Assembly: GCA_019104865.1 (NCBI GenBank)
Contig: JAHRWZ010000032.1
Coordinates: 1-64,000, forward strand
Length of the DNA: 64,000 nucleotides
Source of the DNA: Castellaniella sp.
GTDB taxonomy: Bacteria > Pseudomonadota > Gammaproteobacteria > Burkholderiales > Burkholderiaceae_B
Direction: 5' to 3'
Under the pieces are notes generated by a model that did no database searches, had not been told where the DNA came from, and worked only from the letters and a program-made list of their open reading frames with translations. How positions within the stretch are numbered: the stretch's first letter is position 1; each line of letters starts with the position of its first letter. A program made the translations under genes and the position numbers. This document shows, piece by piece, positions 52,727 through 60,988 of the stretch.

Positions 52727-52868
52727 GTTTCCTCCACTGGTGAAGATTGCCTCTTCAGATGTCTGATGTCCTGTCTGGCCAATTCCGATCCTTGCCCTCT
52801 GCGCCTGGCCTCGCCATGCTGCGTTGCAAGCCCACGCGCCACCTGAATTTCAGACATGAACATGTTAA

Positions 52869-52891
52869 TCGACAATATATATAATTGTCGA
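52869..52891. promoter_or_regulatory. Palindromic operator in the dehydrogenase-gntR intergenic region
   Basis: Perfect 8-base arms TCGACAAT and ATTGTCGA are separated by 7 AT bases. It lies midway between the divergent semialdehyde dehydrogenase and GntR starts. A second short palindrome TTTACGTAAA (52894-52903) is adjacent. These are likely binding sites of the neighbouring FCD-type GntR regulator. Confidence 0.65.
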
Positions 52892-52918
52892 GATTTACGT
52901 AAACAACCAGGAAAATTG

Positions 52919-52924
52919 TATAAT
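52919..52924 (+). promoter_or_regulatory. -10 element of gntR
   Basis: TATAAT stands 43 bases before the gntR start codon. No good -35 lies at standard spacing; a TTTACG 19 bases upstream is the nearest and overlaps the short palindrome, fitting autoregulation. Confidence 0.45.
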
Positions 52925-52967
52925 TCTTGAGACCTGACTATCAGGCCGTCCCTCTCAGGAGTCCATC

Positions 52968-53708
52968 GTGACCGAACCCAGGACCATCCTCGCGCCGGAT
53001 CAGCCCCAACCCAAGACGCTCGTCGAAGGGGCATACAGCCAACTGCGCGACAACATCCTCAATGGGGTTCATCGCCCGGGGGAACGATTGCGGGTCGAGC
53101 ACCTGAAGGATCAATACGACGTCGGTGCGGGCACGCTGCGCGAGGCGATGCTGCTCCTGGTATCCGACGCCCTGGTCATCACCCAGGGACAGCGGGGCTT
53201 CAGGGTTGCGCCTATTTCGATAGCGGATTTCGAGGACATCACACGATCTCGACTGCTGATTGAATGCACGGCACTGGAAATGTCCATCGAACACGGCGAC
53301 GAGGACTGGGAAGCCGCGGTGGTCACCGCGTTCTACCATCTGTCGAAGATCGAACGCACGCTGGAAACGCAGCAGGCAAGCGACGGCACGGACGAATGGG
53401 AGCAGCGTAACCACGCCTTTCACAAGGCCCTGATCAGCGCCTGTCCCTCGCGCTGGATACTGCACTTCCAGGGGATTCTCTACAAACAGTCCGAACGCTA
53501 CCGGCGGCTCAGCATCGTGCGTCATCCCGTCGTCCGCGATGTCCACACCGAGCACCGGATCCTGTACGAGTCGGCCATCGCCCGGGACGCGGCGCGCGCA
53601 AAATCAGCCCTGTCGGAACACATCCTCAGGACCCTCGACGGTCTCAAATCCCTGCCGGACGATCTGCTCGAAGTCAGCGCCGCTGCTTTGCCCTCAGCTG
53701 AGCGATGA
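52968..53708 (+). CDS. GntR-family regulator with FCD domain
   Basis: This 246-residue regulator starts with GTG at 52968 after AGGAGTCCATC. The winged helix is at about 20-85 (YSQLRDNILNGVHRPGERL, TLREAMLLLVSDALV). The all-helical FCD ligand domain has metal-site His in NHAFHKAL, TEHRILYE and SEHILR. It probably represses the divergent meta-cleavage operon until an aromatic-derived acid binds. Its 3' end overlaps the convergent dehydrogenase gene by 35 bases. Confidence 0.93.
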   Translation: MTEPRTILAPDQPQPKTLVEGAYSQLRDNILNGVHRPGERLRVEHLKDQYDVGAGTLREAMLLLVSDALVITQGQRGFRVAPISIADFEDITRSRLLIECTALEMSIEHGDEDWEAAVVTAFYHLSKIERTLETQQASDGTDEWEQRNHAFHKALISACPSRWILHFQGILYKQSERYRRLSIVRHPVVRDVHTEHRILYESAIARDAARAKSALSEHILRTLDGLKSLPDDLLEVSAAALPSAER

Positions 53709-54633
53709 CCCCTTCATCACGCGCCTGGGCCAGCTGTTCCGCGGTGCGTCCGCCGGCCGCCTGTTCCATGCCATCGACCAGGGCCTGGCGCGTTTGCGCA
53801 TCCAGCACCGGCTGGCCCAGGTCGGCCCACCACTGCTCGACGGCATCCCCCAGGCGATCCAGGAACCCGGCCATCCCTTGCTTGCCACCTGACAAGTGAA
53901 AGATCTCATGCGGCCCGCACACCGCCCAACGCGCGCCGAGCCCTTCCGTCACGGCACGGTCCACCTCGGCGACCGAAGCATACCCGTTGACCACCAGATG
54001 GACCGCCTCGCGCCACAGCGCAGCCTGCAACCGGTTGACCAGATGGCCGGCAACCTCGCGGCGCAAGCGGACGGTCTGCTTGCCAAGCCGCCGATAGAAT
54101 GACTCGACCCGATCCAGCGTTTCCGGGCTGGTCAGCGTCCCGCCACTGATCTCCACCAGAGGCATCAGATACGGAGGGTTGCACGGGTGGGCGATCGCGA
54201 ACCGCTCGGGATGCCGCATCCCGCTTTGCAGATCGGTCGGCAAAATGCCGGACGTGCTGGAGGCGATCACGCACCGCGAGGACACCGCGGACTCGATATC
54301 CCGATAGGCCGCGCGCTTCAGGTCAAGGCGCTCGGGCAAGGCTTCCTGGACGTGGTCCACATCGGCAAGCGCCCGGGTCATGTCATCCATCAGGATCGGC
54401 GCCCTGACATTCCCGGCCAGCAGCCCCAGCGCGCCCAAGGTGGCCGACGCCCGGCATAGTGACTCGTCCAGCAGCGCCTGGGCACCGGGATTCACGTCCA
54501 CGACACGGACGGCCAGTCCCCGACAGGCAAAGAACGCGGCCCAGGCCGCACCGATGACGCCGCAACCCACCACCGCAACCGATGCGCCGCCAGCGGCACC
54601 GGAAGCACTCTGGTCATCAGAAAAATCCACCAT
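53674..54633 (-). CDS. 3-hydroxyacyl-CoA dehydrogenase-like oxidoreductase
   Basis: The enzyme is 319 residues from the ATG at 54633, 9 bases after GGAG; an ATG 33 bases upstream is an alternative. The NAD-binding Rossmann fold (VAVVGCGVIGAAWAAFFACRG) and IASSTSGILP, HPCNPPYLMPLVEI are of the 3-hydroxyacyl-CoA/L-gulonate/carnitine dehydrogenase family. The HPCNPP form suggests a free hydroxy acid rather than a CoA ester. It is the last gene of the transporter operon and presumably oxidises an imported or derived hydroxy acid. Confidence 0.85.
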   Translation of the reverse strand: MVDFSDDQSASGAAGGASVAVVGCGVIGAAWAAFFACRGLAVRVVDVNPGAQALLDESLCRASATLGALGLLAGNVRAPILMDDMTRALADVDHVQEALPERLDLKRAAYRDIESAVSSRCVIASSTSGILPTDLQSGMRHPERFAIAHPCNPPYLMPLVEISGGTLTSPETLDRVESFYRRLGKQTVRLRREVAGHLVNRLQAALWREAVHLVVNGYASVAEVDRAVTEGLGARWAVCGPHEIFHLSGGKQGMAGFLDRLGDAVEQWWADLGQPVLDAQTRQALVDGMEQAAGGRTAEQLAQARDEGVIAQLRAKQRR

Positions 54634-54687
54634 CGACTTTGTCTCCAGATCAAGCAACAAGCGCATCCCATCCGGACAAGGGCCTCT

Positions 54688-55398
54688 TCAGACCCCGAGA
54701 TGCTGTTCAACTTCCGCGCCGGCCTGTCTCAGGGCCTCGCTATCGCCGGACCAGACCACGATCCCCTTTTCAATGATGAAGTGCCGTTGGGCGAGCTCCA
54801 GCAAGGGCCCCAGATTCTTGTCCACCACGATCATGGACATGCCGCATCGGCGCAGTTCACCCAGGACCCGCCAGATATCGGCACGGACCAGCGGCGCCAG
54901 CCCTTCGGTCGCCTCGTCGAGTATCAGCATCCGCGGATTGGTCATCAGCGCCCGCGCGATGGCCAGCATCTGCTGTTCGCCGCCCGAAAGCTGATTACCC
55001 ATGTTGGTTCGCCGCTCTTTCAGGCGCGGAAAAAATTCATAGACCCGGCCGAGGTCGTACGGCTGGGCGGCCCGATGCCGGTTCGCCGACGTGGCGATCA
55101 GATTTTCCTCGACGGTCAGCGTCGGAAAAATCTGGCGGCCTTCCGGCACCAGCCCCAGCCCGCAGCGGGCAACTTCGTAGGACGGCAGTCCGCTGATCAC
55201 CCGCCCATCCAGAGCAATGCTGCCCTCGTGCAGGGGCATCATGCCCATGATGCATTTGATGGTGGTTGATTTACCCATGCCGTTGCGCCCCAGCAGGGTC
55301 GCCACTTCGCCGTTGCCGACACAAAAATCGATCCCGTGCAGCACCTGGCTGCGATCGTAGCGCGCCTGCAACCCCCTGACTTCCAGCAAGCGATTCAT
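54688..55398 (-). CDS. livF: Branched-chain-type ABC transporter ATPase LivF
   Basis: This 236-residue ATPase has Walker A GRNGMGKST, signature LSGGEQQMLAIARAL and Walker B MLILDEATEGLAP, the LivF-specific TEGLAP wording. It overlaps livG by 4 bases (ATGA). The substrate follows the binding protein and is probably an aromatic or hydroxy acid, not an amino acid, given the context. Confidence 0.93.
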   Translation of the reverse strand: MNRLLEVRGLQARYDRSQVLHGIDFCVGNGEVATLLGRNGMGKSTTIKCIMGMMPLHEGSIALDGRVISGLPSYEVARCGLGLVPEGRQIFPTLTVEENLIATSANRHRAAQPYDLGRVYEFFPRLKERRTNMGNQLSGGEQQMLAIARALMTNPRMLILDEATEGLAPLVRADIWRVLGELRRCGMSMIVVDKNLGPLLELAQRHFIIEKGIVVWSGDSEALRQAGAEVEQHLGV

Positions 55399-56159
55399 GC
55401 CGCGCTCCTGAGGGGTTGCTCGTCACCCAGGTAAGCCTTGCGCACCTCGGGATCCCGTTGAATCTCGGCGGGGACGCCGCAGGCGATCTCCTGGCCATAC
55501 ACGAGCACGGATGCCCGGTCGGCCAGGGCGAAGACCGCCTGCATGTCATGTTCCACCAGCAAAATCGTGTATTGCCGCTTGAGCCGCAACAGCAGTTTCA
55601 CCATCACGGAAGATTCGGCCTGGCTCATTCCAGCCAAAGGCTCGTCGAGCAGCAGCAGCCGGGGCTCCATGGCCAATGCCATCGCCAATTCGAGCTGCCG
55701 GTGCTCGCCATGCGCGAGCGACAGCACATCGTCATGCGCGCGCGCCGCCAGCCCGACCTGGTCCAGAGCATGCATGGCCGGTTCCAGCAGCCGACGCTGC
55801 CGCAAGACCGGACGCCAGCAACCGAACGAGTGTCCCAGCCGGGCCTGCACCATCAGCAGGACATTTTCCAGAACGGAGAAATCCTTCAGCAGTTGGGTGA
55901 TCTGATAGGAGCGGGCCATTCCGGCCAAAGCGCGCCTGGCGACCGGCCAGCCTGTGACATTCCGGCCATCAAAAACGATGCTGCCGGCGTCGGGCAACAA
56001 TTCTCCGGTCAGTTGGCTCATGACCGTGGTCTTGCCAGCCCCATTGGGCCCGATCAGCGCATGAATCTCGCCATGATGAACCTGCAAACTAAGGTCGTTG
56101 GTGGCCACCAGCCCGCCAAAACGCTTGACCAGGTGTTCGACGGAAAGCATGGGTTTCAT
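55395..56159 (-). CDS. livG: Branched-chain-type ABC transporter ATPase LivG
   Basis: This 254-residue ATPase has Walker A GPNGAGKTT and Walker B LLLLDEPLAGMSQAE. The usual LSGG signature is replaced by the divergent SLAHGEHRQLELAMALA, as in the AmiF/UrtD-like group. Its ATG overlaps the stop of the shifted 3' livM frame (ATGA at 56156-56159). Confidence 0.92.
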   Translation of the reverse strand: MKPMLSVEHLVKRFGGLVATNDLSLQVHHGEIHALIGPNGAGKTTVMSQLTGELLPDAGSIVFDGRNVTGWPVARRALAGMARSYQITQLLKDFSVLENVLLMVQARLGHSFGCWRPVLRQRRLLEPAMHALDQVGLAARAHDDVLSLAHGEHRQLELAMALAMEPRLLLLDEPLAGMSQAESSVMVKLLLRLKRQYTILLVEHDMQAVFALADRASVLVYGQEIACGVPAEIQRDPEVRKAYLGDEQPLRSAA

Positions 56160-56293
56160 GATTCGCCCCCGTGGTTCGCCAGCGTCATGCCGACGGTGCC
56201 CGTCCGGGCGACCGATCCCCAGAGCCCACGGCTCGCGTAGATCGCCGCCAGCAGGATCAGCGGCCCCAGAATGACCATCCAGTGTTGCGTCAT
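56156..56293 (-). pseudogene. Out-of-frame C-terminal segment of livM
   Basis: This 45-residue frame, MTQHWMVILGPLILLAAIYASRGLWGS and onward, is the normal C-terminal tail of LivM permeases, where EEV is followed by LSS-MTQHWMVILGP. It is one base out of frame with the preceding livM. Its stop overlaps the livG start as ATGA, which shows it was the original end of livM. Its ATG overlaps the premature TGA of livM, so re-initiation could produce it as a separate peptide. Confidence 0.8.
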
Positions 56294-57147
56294 GCTGGAT
56301 AGACTTCCTCGAGCGTGAGCAACACCACGGTACCCAGGAGCGGCCCCATGATGGTTCCCATCCCGCCGATCACGACGATCAACAGCAACTCGCCGGACGC
56401 CTGCCAGGACAGATAGGACGGCGAGGCAAACGTCGTCAGATTGACCATGAGCATGCCGGCCAGCGCGCAAATGAGCGCCGAGAGGATGAATGCGCAGAGC
56501 TGATAGCGCATGCGCGGGTAGCCCGCCGCGATCATGCGCCGCTCGTTGGCCTGAAAACCGCGCAGCACATAACCGAATCGGCCATGCACGATGCGCCAGA
56601 CGCCATACATCGTCACCAGCAGCACGAATAGCGCAAGATAATAGAGCGTGACTTTCTGATCCAGGGATGGCAGCGGCGCCAGGATGCTGGTCTGATAGAT
56701 CGGCAGGCCGTCGTCTCCGCCATACTGCTTGAGGCTGACCGTCAGAAAATAAAACATCTGCGCGAATGCCAGCGTGATCATGATGAAGCTGATGGCCCTG
56801 GTGCGCAGCGAGATCAGGCCAATCAAGCCGGCAACCACGGTCACCAGCGCGACCATGATCAGCAGTTGCAGCCAGCCATCATCAATCCCGTGAAACGAGC
56901 AGATGCCGACCACATAGGCGCCCAGGCCGACGAACAGGGCATGGCCGAAGCTGACGAGACCGCCATAGCCCAGAACCAGATTCAGACCGGTGGCCGCAAT
57001 GGCGAAAATGACGATTCGCGTCGCGAGCGACAGATAGAACCCAAGGCCCAGCCAGCTCGTCACCAGGGGCAGCACCAGCAGGCAGCCGATGACGCACAGA
57101 CCCAGCACGCAACGCGGCGAATTCCAGCGAAGATTTTCAGGAAACAT
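56290..57147 (-). CDS. livM: Branched-chain-type ABC permease LivM, frameshifted near the 3' end
   Basis: The 285-residue frame holds nearly the whole LivM permease: GLGFYLSLATRIVIFAIAATGLNLVLGYGGLVSFGHALFVGLGAYVVG and GMGTIMGPLLGTVVLLTLEEV are diagnostic, with about eight to nine helices. After LTLEEV the frame reads YPA and stops. One missing base at about 56300-56304 would restore the tail that continues in the next frame to 56156. The lost segment is the last helix and cytoplasmic end, so activity may or may not survive. A sequencing error is also possible. Confidence 0.85.
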   Translation of the reverse strand: MFPENLRWNSPRCVLGLCVIGCLLVLPLVTSWLGLGFYLSLATRIVIFAIAATGLNLVLGYGGLVSFGHALFVGLGAYVVGICSFHGIDDGWLQLLIMVALVTVVAGLIGLISLRTRAISFIMITLAFAQMFYFLTVSLKQYGGDDGLPIYQTSILAPLPSLDQKVTLYYLALFVLLVTMYGVWRIVHGRFGYVLRGFQANERRMIAAGYPRMRYQLCAFILSALICALAGMLMVNLTTFASPSYLSWQASGELLLIVVIGGMGTIMGPLLGTVVLLTLEEVYPA

Positions 57148-57156
57148 GCCTCACCC

Positions 57157-58074
57157 CTATCGTTGGACCGGGAACAACCCTTCCGGCCGGATTGCCAGAA
57201 CGATTGCCATGAGCAGATAGATCAGCATCGAGGCGATGGCGGGACCGGCGGCATCGGCAACGTTGCGCTCGAACAGGCCGCGCAGGAGCTGCGACATGTA
57301 GGCGCGCCCCATCGTATCGACCATCCCCACCAGCAACGCGGCGTACAGAGCCCCGCGTATCGACCCGATCCCACCGATCACGATAACCACGAGGGCGAAT
57401 ATCAGGACGCTATCGCCCATCCCGGACTGCACCGATACGATGGGCCCGACCAGCCACCCGGCCAAGGCGGCCAGACCCGCGCCCACACTGAACAGCAGGG
57501 TATTGACCAGCTTGGCGTTGATCCCCAGCGCGGACACGATATGGACATGCGTCGAGCTGGCCCGCACCAGCATGCCGATCCGTGTGCGATGAATCAGGAC
57601 ATGAATGATCAAGGCCACCAGCAATCCGGCAACGATGATCAGCATGCGGTAGCTGGGGTAGTTCAGTCCCGCGAGCGAGATGGAGTCCTTGGCCCACTCC
57701 GGCACCGCGGTGAACACGGGCTGCGATCCCCAGATCAGGCGGGCGGTTTCGTTGAAGAACATGATGAGTCCGAACGTACCCAGCACCTGTACCAGATGGT
57801 TCTTGTCGTAAAGACGCTTCAGTGCCAGCACCTCGATCAGGAAGGCCAGCAACATGCCACCTGCAACCCCCGCGACGCCTGCCAGCAGGAAAGATCCGGA
57901 ATACGTATACGCGGTGGCAGCGAAATAGGCGCCCAACATATAAAACGACGCGTGACTGAGATTGATGAAGTTCATGATCCCGAAGACGAGCGTCAGCCCG
58001 GCCGAGAGCAGAAACAACAGCATGCCCAGCTGTACGCCATTGAGAACCTGTGAGAAAAAAAGGCTCCAGTCCAT
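57157..58074 (-). CDS. livH: Branched-chain-type ABC permease LivH
   Basis: The permease is 305 residues from the ATG at 58074 (MDWSLFFSQVLNGVQLGMLL). It has about eight transmembrane helices, the LSAGLTLVFGIMNFINLSHASFYMLGAY block typical of LivH, and the GGIGSIRGALYAALLVG loop. Intact. It lies 9 bases before livM. Confidence 0.93.
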   Translation of the reverse strand: MDWSLFFSQVLNGVQLGMLLFLLSAGLTLVFGIMNFINLSHASFYMLGAYFAATAYTYSGSFLLAGVAGVAGGMLLAFLIEVLALKRLYDKNHLVQVLGTFGLIMFFNETARLIWGSQPVFTAVPEWAKDSISLAGLNYPSYRMLIIVAGLLVALIIHVLIHRTRIGMLVRASSTHVHIVSALGINAKLVNTLLFSVGAGLAALAGWLVGPIVSVQSGMGDSVLIFALVVIVIGGIGSIRGALYAALLVGMVDTMGRAYMSQLLRGLFERNVADAAGPAIASMLIYLLMAIVLAIRPEGLFPVQR

Positions 58075-58146
58075 CGAGATCCACATCCATCCGGTTGGGG
58101 GCGGGCCAGCCTTCAACGACTGGCCCGGTTTCAGACAAGCGCCTTC

Positions 58147-59319
58147 CTATCGCTTGCATTCCTGGTAGTACGCATCCTTGCTGTCGGTCATCACCTTGCT
58201 CACCGTCTGCAGAGTTGCCTGACCGTCACTGCCCTTGACGACCTTGAAGACATAAAAGTCCTGGATGGGAAACTGATTCGTGTTGAACTTGAAATGCCCC
58301 CGCACAGAATTGAAATCCGCATTCGCCAGCGCCTTGCGGAAGGCGGTCTGATCCTTCACGTCGCCCCCCGTCTTGGCCAAGGCCGATCCGATCAGCAAGG
58401 CCGCGTCATAGGACTGGGCGGCATATTCCGACGGGATGCGGTGATACTTCGACTGGAAGTCGGAGACAAATTTCCGGTTGGCCGGATTATCCAGATCCGG
58501 TCCCCACGAGGACGCGTGCATGACACCCAGCGCCGTGCCCTTCAGGGCTGGCAGGGTCGTCCCGTCGACCGTCGAGACGCTGAGCAGGGGCACCTTGTCG
58601 ATCAGCCCGAGCTGCCTGTACGCCCGGACGAAACTGACACCCAGTCCGCCGGGATAGAACGCATAGACGGCGTCGGGCTTCTCGGACTCCACCCGTGCCA
58701 GTTCCGCCGAAAAATCCAGCTGATTGAGCGGGGTGTAGATCTCGTCGACGAGCGCGGTCGTGTACGTCCGCTTGAATCCATTGATGAAATCCTTGCCGGC
58801 CTGGTAGTTCGGCGCCATGGCAATGACACGCTTGTACTTCTGATTGCTGGCGTACTGGCCCATTGCCTCCGCGAATTGATCATTCTGTTTGGAGACGACG
58901 AACACGTTGGACATACAACGGCCGCCGGCCAGGGGCGCGGGCCCGGCACCGGCCCCCACCACCGTGATATTGGCCTGCTGCAGCTTTCTGGCCACGGTCA
59001 TCATGATGTTGGAGAACGACAGCCCCGTGACGATCCCGACTTTCTCCTTCTCGATCAGTTCTTCGGCGATCTGATTAGCGACCTCGGGCTTGAGCTGGCT
59101 GTCGCGCGCGATGACCTCGACCGGCACGCCACCCAGCTTGCCGCCATTCTGTTCGACGACCATGTTGAACGCATCCAGCTTGTCCTGACCCAGCGCGGCC
59201 GCGGGGCCCGACAACGGCGCAAGCAAGCCGATCTTCACGGCGTCGGCCGCCTGGACAGAGGCGCCCGCCCCCAGGACAAAAGCTGCCGATACCGCAAGTG
59301 CCACATGCTTGATTTTCAT
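58147..59319 (-). CDS. Liv-type periplasmic substrate-binding protein
   Basis: The protein is 390 residues from the second ATG at 59319, placed 5 bases from AAGGAGGAG; the first ATG (59322) is too close. The signal peptide ends at VQA before ADAVKIGLLAPLSGPAAALG. It is a type I periplasmic binding protein (Leu/Ile/Val family), but many close relatives bind aromatic acids. With an extradiol dioxygenase upstream in the same operon, an aromatic carboxylate is the likely ligand. Confidence 0.9.
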   Translation of the reverse strand: MKIKHVALAVSAAFVLGAGASVQAADAVKIGLLAPLSGPAAALGQDKLDAFNMVVEQNGGKLGGVPVEVIARDSQLKPEVANQIAEELIEKEKVGIVTGLSFSNIMMTVARKLQQANITVVGAGAGPAPLAGGRCMSNVFVVSKQNDQFAEAMGQYASNQKYKRVIAMAPNYQAGKDFINGFKRTYTTALVDEIYTPLNQLDFSAELARVESEKPDAVYAFYPGGLGVSFVRAYRQLGLIDKVPLLSVSTVDGTTLPALKGTALGVMHASSWGPDLDNPANRKFVSDFQSKYHRIPSEYAAQSYDAALLIGSALAKTGGDVKDQTAFRKALANADFNSVRGHFKFNTNQFPIQDFYVFKVVKGSDGQATLQTVSKVMTDSKDAYYQECKR

Positions 59320-59337
59320 CATCTCCTCCTTGCTCCA

Positions 59338-60048
59338 TCAGATCGCGCCGCCGGCGCTTGATTCAGGATCTCCCTGGCACAGGTAGTCCCACATTCGTTC
59401 GAAGATACGGCCGGCCCTGGTCGCACGACGAGCCGCCGCCTGCGGGTCGATGATCCCGGAATCGTGGGCCAGACCTGCGCAACGCAACGCCAGTTCGATA
59501 CGCGCGGCGTCCTCCAGGTACCACGTCAGCACGACCGCATCCTCCAGACTGTCCGCCACGACGACGGATCCGTTGCCCCGCATGACCACTGCCGCGGCGC
59601 CGCCCAGGGTCGCCACCACACCAGCCGCCTGAGCCTCGGTACGGACCAGCTGCACGTCATCCCACAGCGGAATTTCCGGTGAGAAATAGCACCCGATGCC
59701 ATGGCGGATTCGCGGCGTCAGCCCGGCGGCCGACAAGGTCATGACATCCCGTGGCATGCCGCGCACGATGCCGCCGACATCCGCCCTGCGCCGATAGATT
59801 TCCTGGTGGATCCGGACCTCTCCGAGGACGCCTTCGGGCAGCGGTTCGTCGATCGAAACCACCGTTCCCTCCTCGATCGTGATCAGGCCCATGGGCATCG
59901 ACGCGCAGACCAGGAATCTGGACGCGTCCAGGCGCTGGCTGCAATGCCCATAGGCATGGACCAGGCCGGCCCGCGCCAGGGCGCGCGCCGCCTGACGAAC
60001 CCGTCGCTGCCCGTCGATCGGTGACGCGCAGGTCTGATCCACCGTCAT
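59338..60048 (-). CDS. Class II aldolase/adducin-like protein lacking the zinc His pair
   Basis: The protein is 236 residues from the ATG at 60048, which overlaps the dioxygenase stop (ATGA). The fold is recognisable: AARALARAGLVHAYGHCSQRLD, EVRIHQEIYRRRADVGGIVRG, RGNGSVVVADSLEDAVVLTWYLE. However, the usual HTH zinc motif after the VGGIV strand is RGMPRD, and the NHG motif is RGNGS. It therefore probably lacks normal zinc-dependent aldolase chemistry and may be a decarboxylase, isomerase or non-catalytic member. It could act on the ring-cleavage product. Confidence 0.75.
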   Translation of the reverse strand: MTVDQTCASPIDGQRRVRQAARALARAGLVHAYGHCSQRLDASRFLVCASMPMGLITIEEGTVVSIDEPLPEGVLGEVRIHQEIYRRRADVGGIVRGMPRDVMTLSAAGLTPRIRHGIGCYFSPEIPLWDDVQLVRTEAQAAGVVATLGGAAAVVMRGNGSVVVADSLEDAVVLTWYLEDAARIELALRCAGLAHDSGIIDPQAAARRATRAGRIFERMWDYLCQGDPESSAGGAI

Positions 60049-60908
60049 TTCCGGAACTCCGGGATGTCGGGTTTGGCCCCCCACATGCAGAAGGAGGACG
60101 GCGTCGCGGGAAAATTTCTCGGACGATAGGTTTTCTCGTCCTCGGCCGTGATCATTCTCACGCCGGTGGAATACTCGTAGATCATCCCGTCGGGCCCCTC
60201 GAAATACAGAAACACCGCCCCCGACGTCGGATGTCTTCCAGGGCCGAAAAGGATCGGGACATTGCGTTCCCGCAGCAGATAGAAGGCACGCATCACATCG
60301 TCGATACTTTCCACCTGATGGTTGATGTGCTGCACGCCGGGATGCGCCGATGGGAACAAGGCCAGCTTGTGATGCACTTCATCGATGCGCAGCAACGGCG
60401 CCTCACCGATCCGGTCGCTGACCTTCGCGCCCAGAAGTCCTGTCCAGAAAGTTTCGTCCCGCCTGGCATCCAGCGTGCGCAGGCCGATATGGCTGAACCC
60501 CGTGATTCCGGCATCCCGGGACGGAAAATACCGGCGGCCGCTATGGTGCGGCGCATGAACCAGGTCGATGCTGTTACCCGAAGGATCGGTGAAATTGATG
60601 AAATCACGAACATATCTCTGTTCGCTTTCGGCCGCGCCCCCTTGCCTTGCGCGGTAGCCGGCATCCACCAGCGTCTGCATGGCGCGATCGAGTTCTTCCG
60701 ATGAGTCAACCTCGAAACCCGCAGTATGGTCGCCCGGGTCCCCCTCGAAGTAGCACAAGGTGTGACCCCGGCCATCCGACCTGAGATAAACGGACCTTCC
60801 ATCCCTGCGCGCGATCTCCAGCCCGAGCACTTCCGTGGCGAAGCGAACGGACTCATCCAGATTCCGGGTGCCGAGTCGGACGTAACGGATATCGTGCAAA
60901 TGAATCAT
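60045..60908 (-). CDS. Extradiol ring-cleavage dioxygenase (type I, VOC)
   Basis: The enzyme is 287 residues from the ATG at 60908, chosen because GGAG lies 8 bases upstream; an ATG 12 bases earlier lacks a site. Two VOC domains are seen, the second carrying the Fe ligands: His in FSHIGL, His in VQHINHQ and Glu in IYEYS, with catalytic His in DEVHHKLAL and Tyr near IYEYS. It cleaves a catechol-type ring next to the hydroxyls. The exact catechol is unknown. It is first gene of the operon with the Liv transporter. Confidence 0.9.
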   Translation of the reverse strand: MIHLHDIRYVRLGTRNLDESVRFATEVLGLEIARRDGRSVYLRSDGRGHTLCYFEGDPGDHTAGFEVDSSEELDRAMQTLVDAGYRARQGGAAESEQRYVRDFINFTDPSGNSIDLVHAPHHSGRRYFPSRDAGITGFSHIGLRTLDARRDETFWTGLLGAKVSDRIGEAPLLRIDEVHHKLALFPSAHPGVQHINHQVESIDDVMRAFYLLRERNVPILFGPGRHPTSGAVFLYFEGPDGMIYEYSTGVRMITAEDEKTYRPRNFPATPSSFCMWGAKPDIPEFRK

Positions 60909-60943
60909 CGGTGTCTCCATTCTTATGCTGCATGTTTGAAATG

Positions 60944-60988
60944 ATGGTAAATCGATGAATATTGATAGTCAATTACTTTATCGATATT
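60944..60988 (-). promoter_or_regulatory. Promoter of the dioxygenase operon with overlapping inverted repeat
   Basis: TTGACT (60967-60972) and TACCAT (60944-60949) are separated by 17 bp on the minus strand. The -35 sits between arms AATATTGATA (60958-60967) and TATCGATATT (60979-60988), which pair with one mismatch, as expected for a repressor site covering the promoter. Confidence 0.6.
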
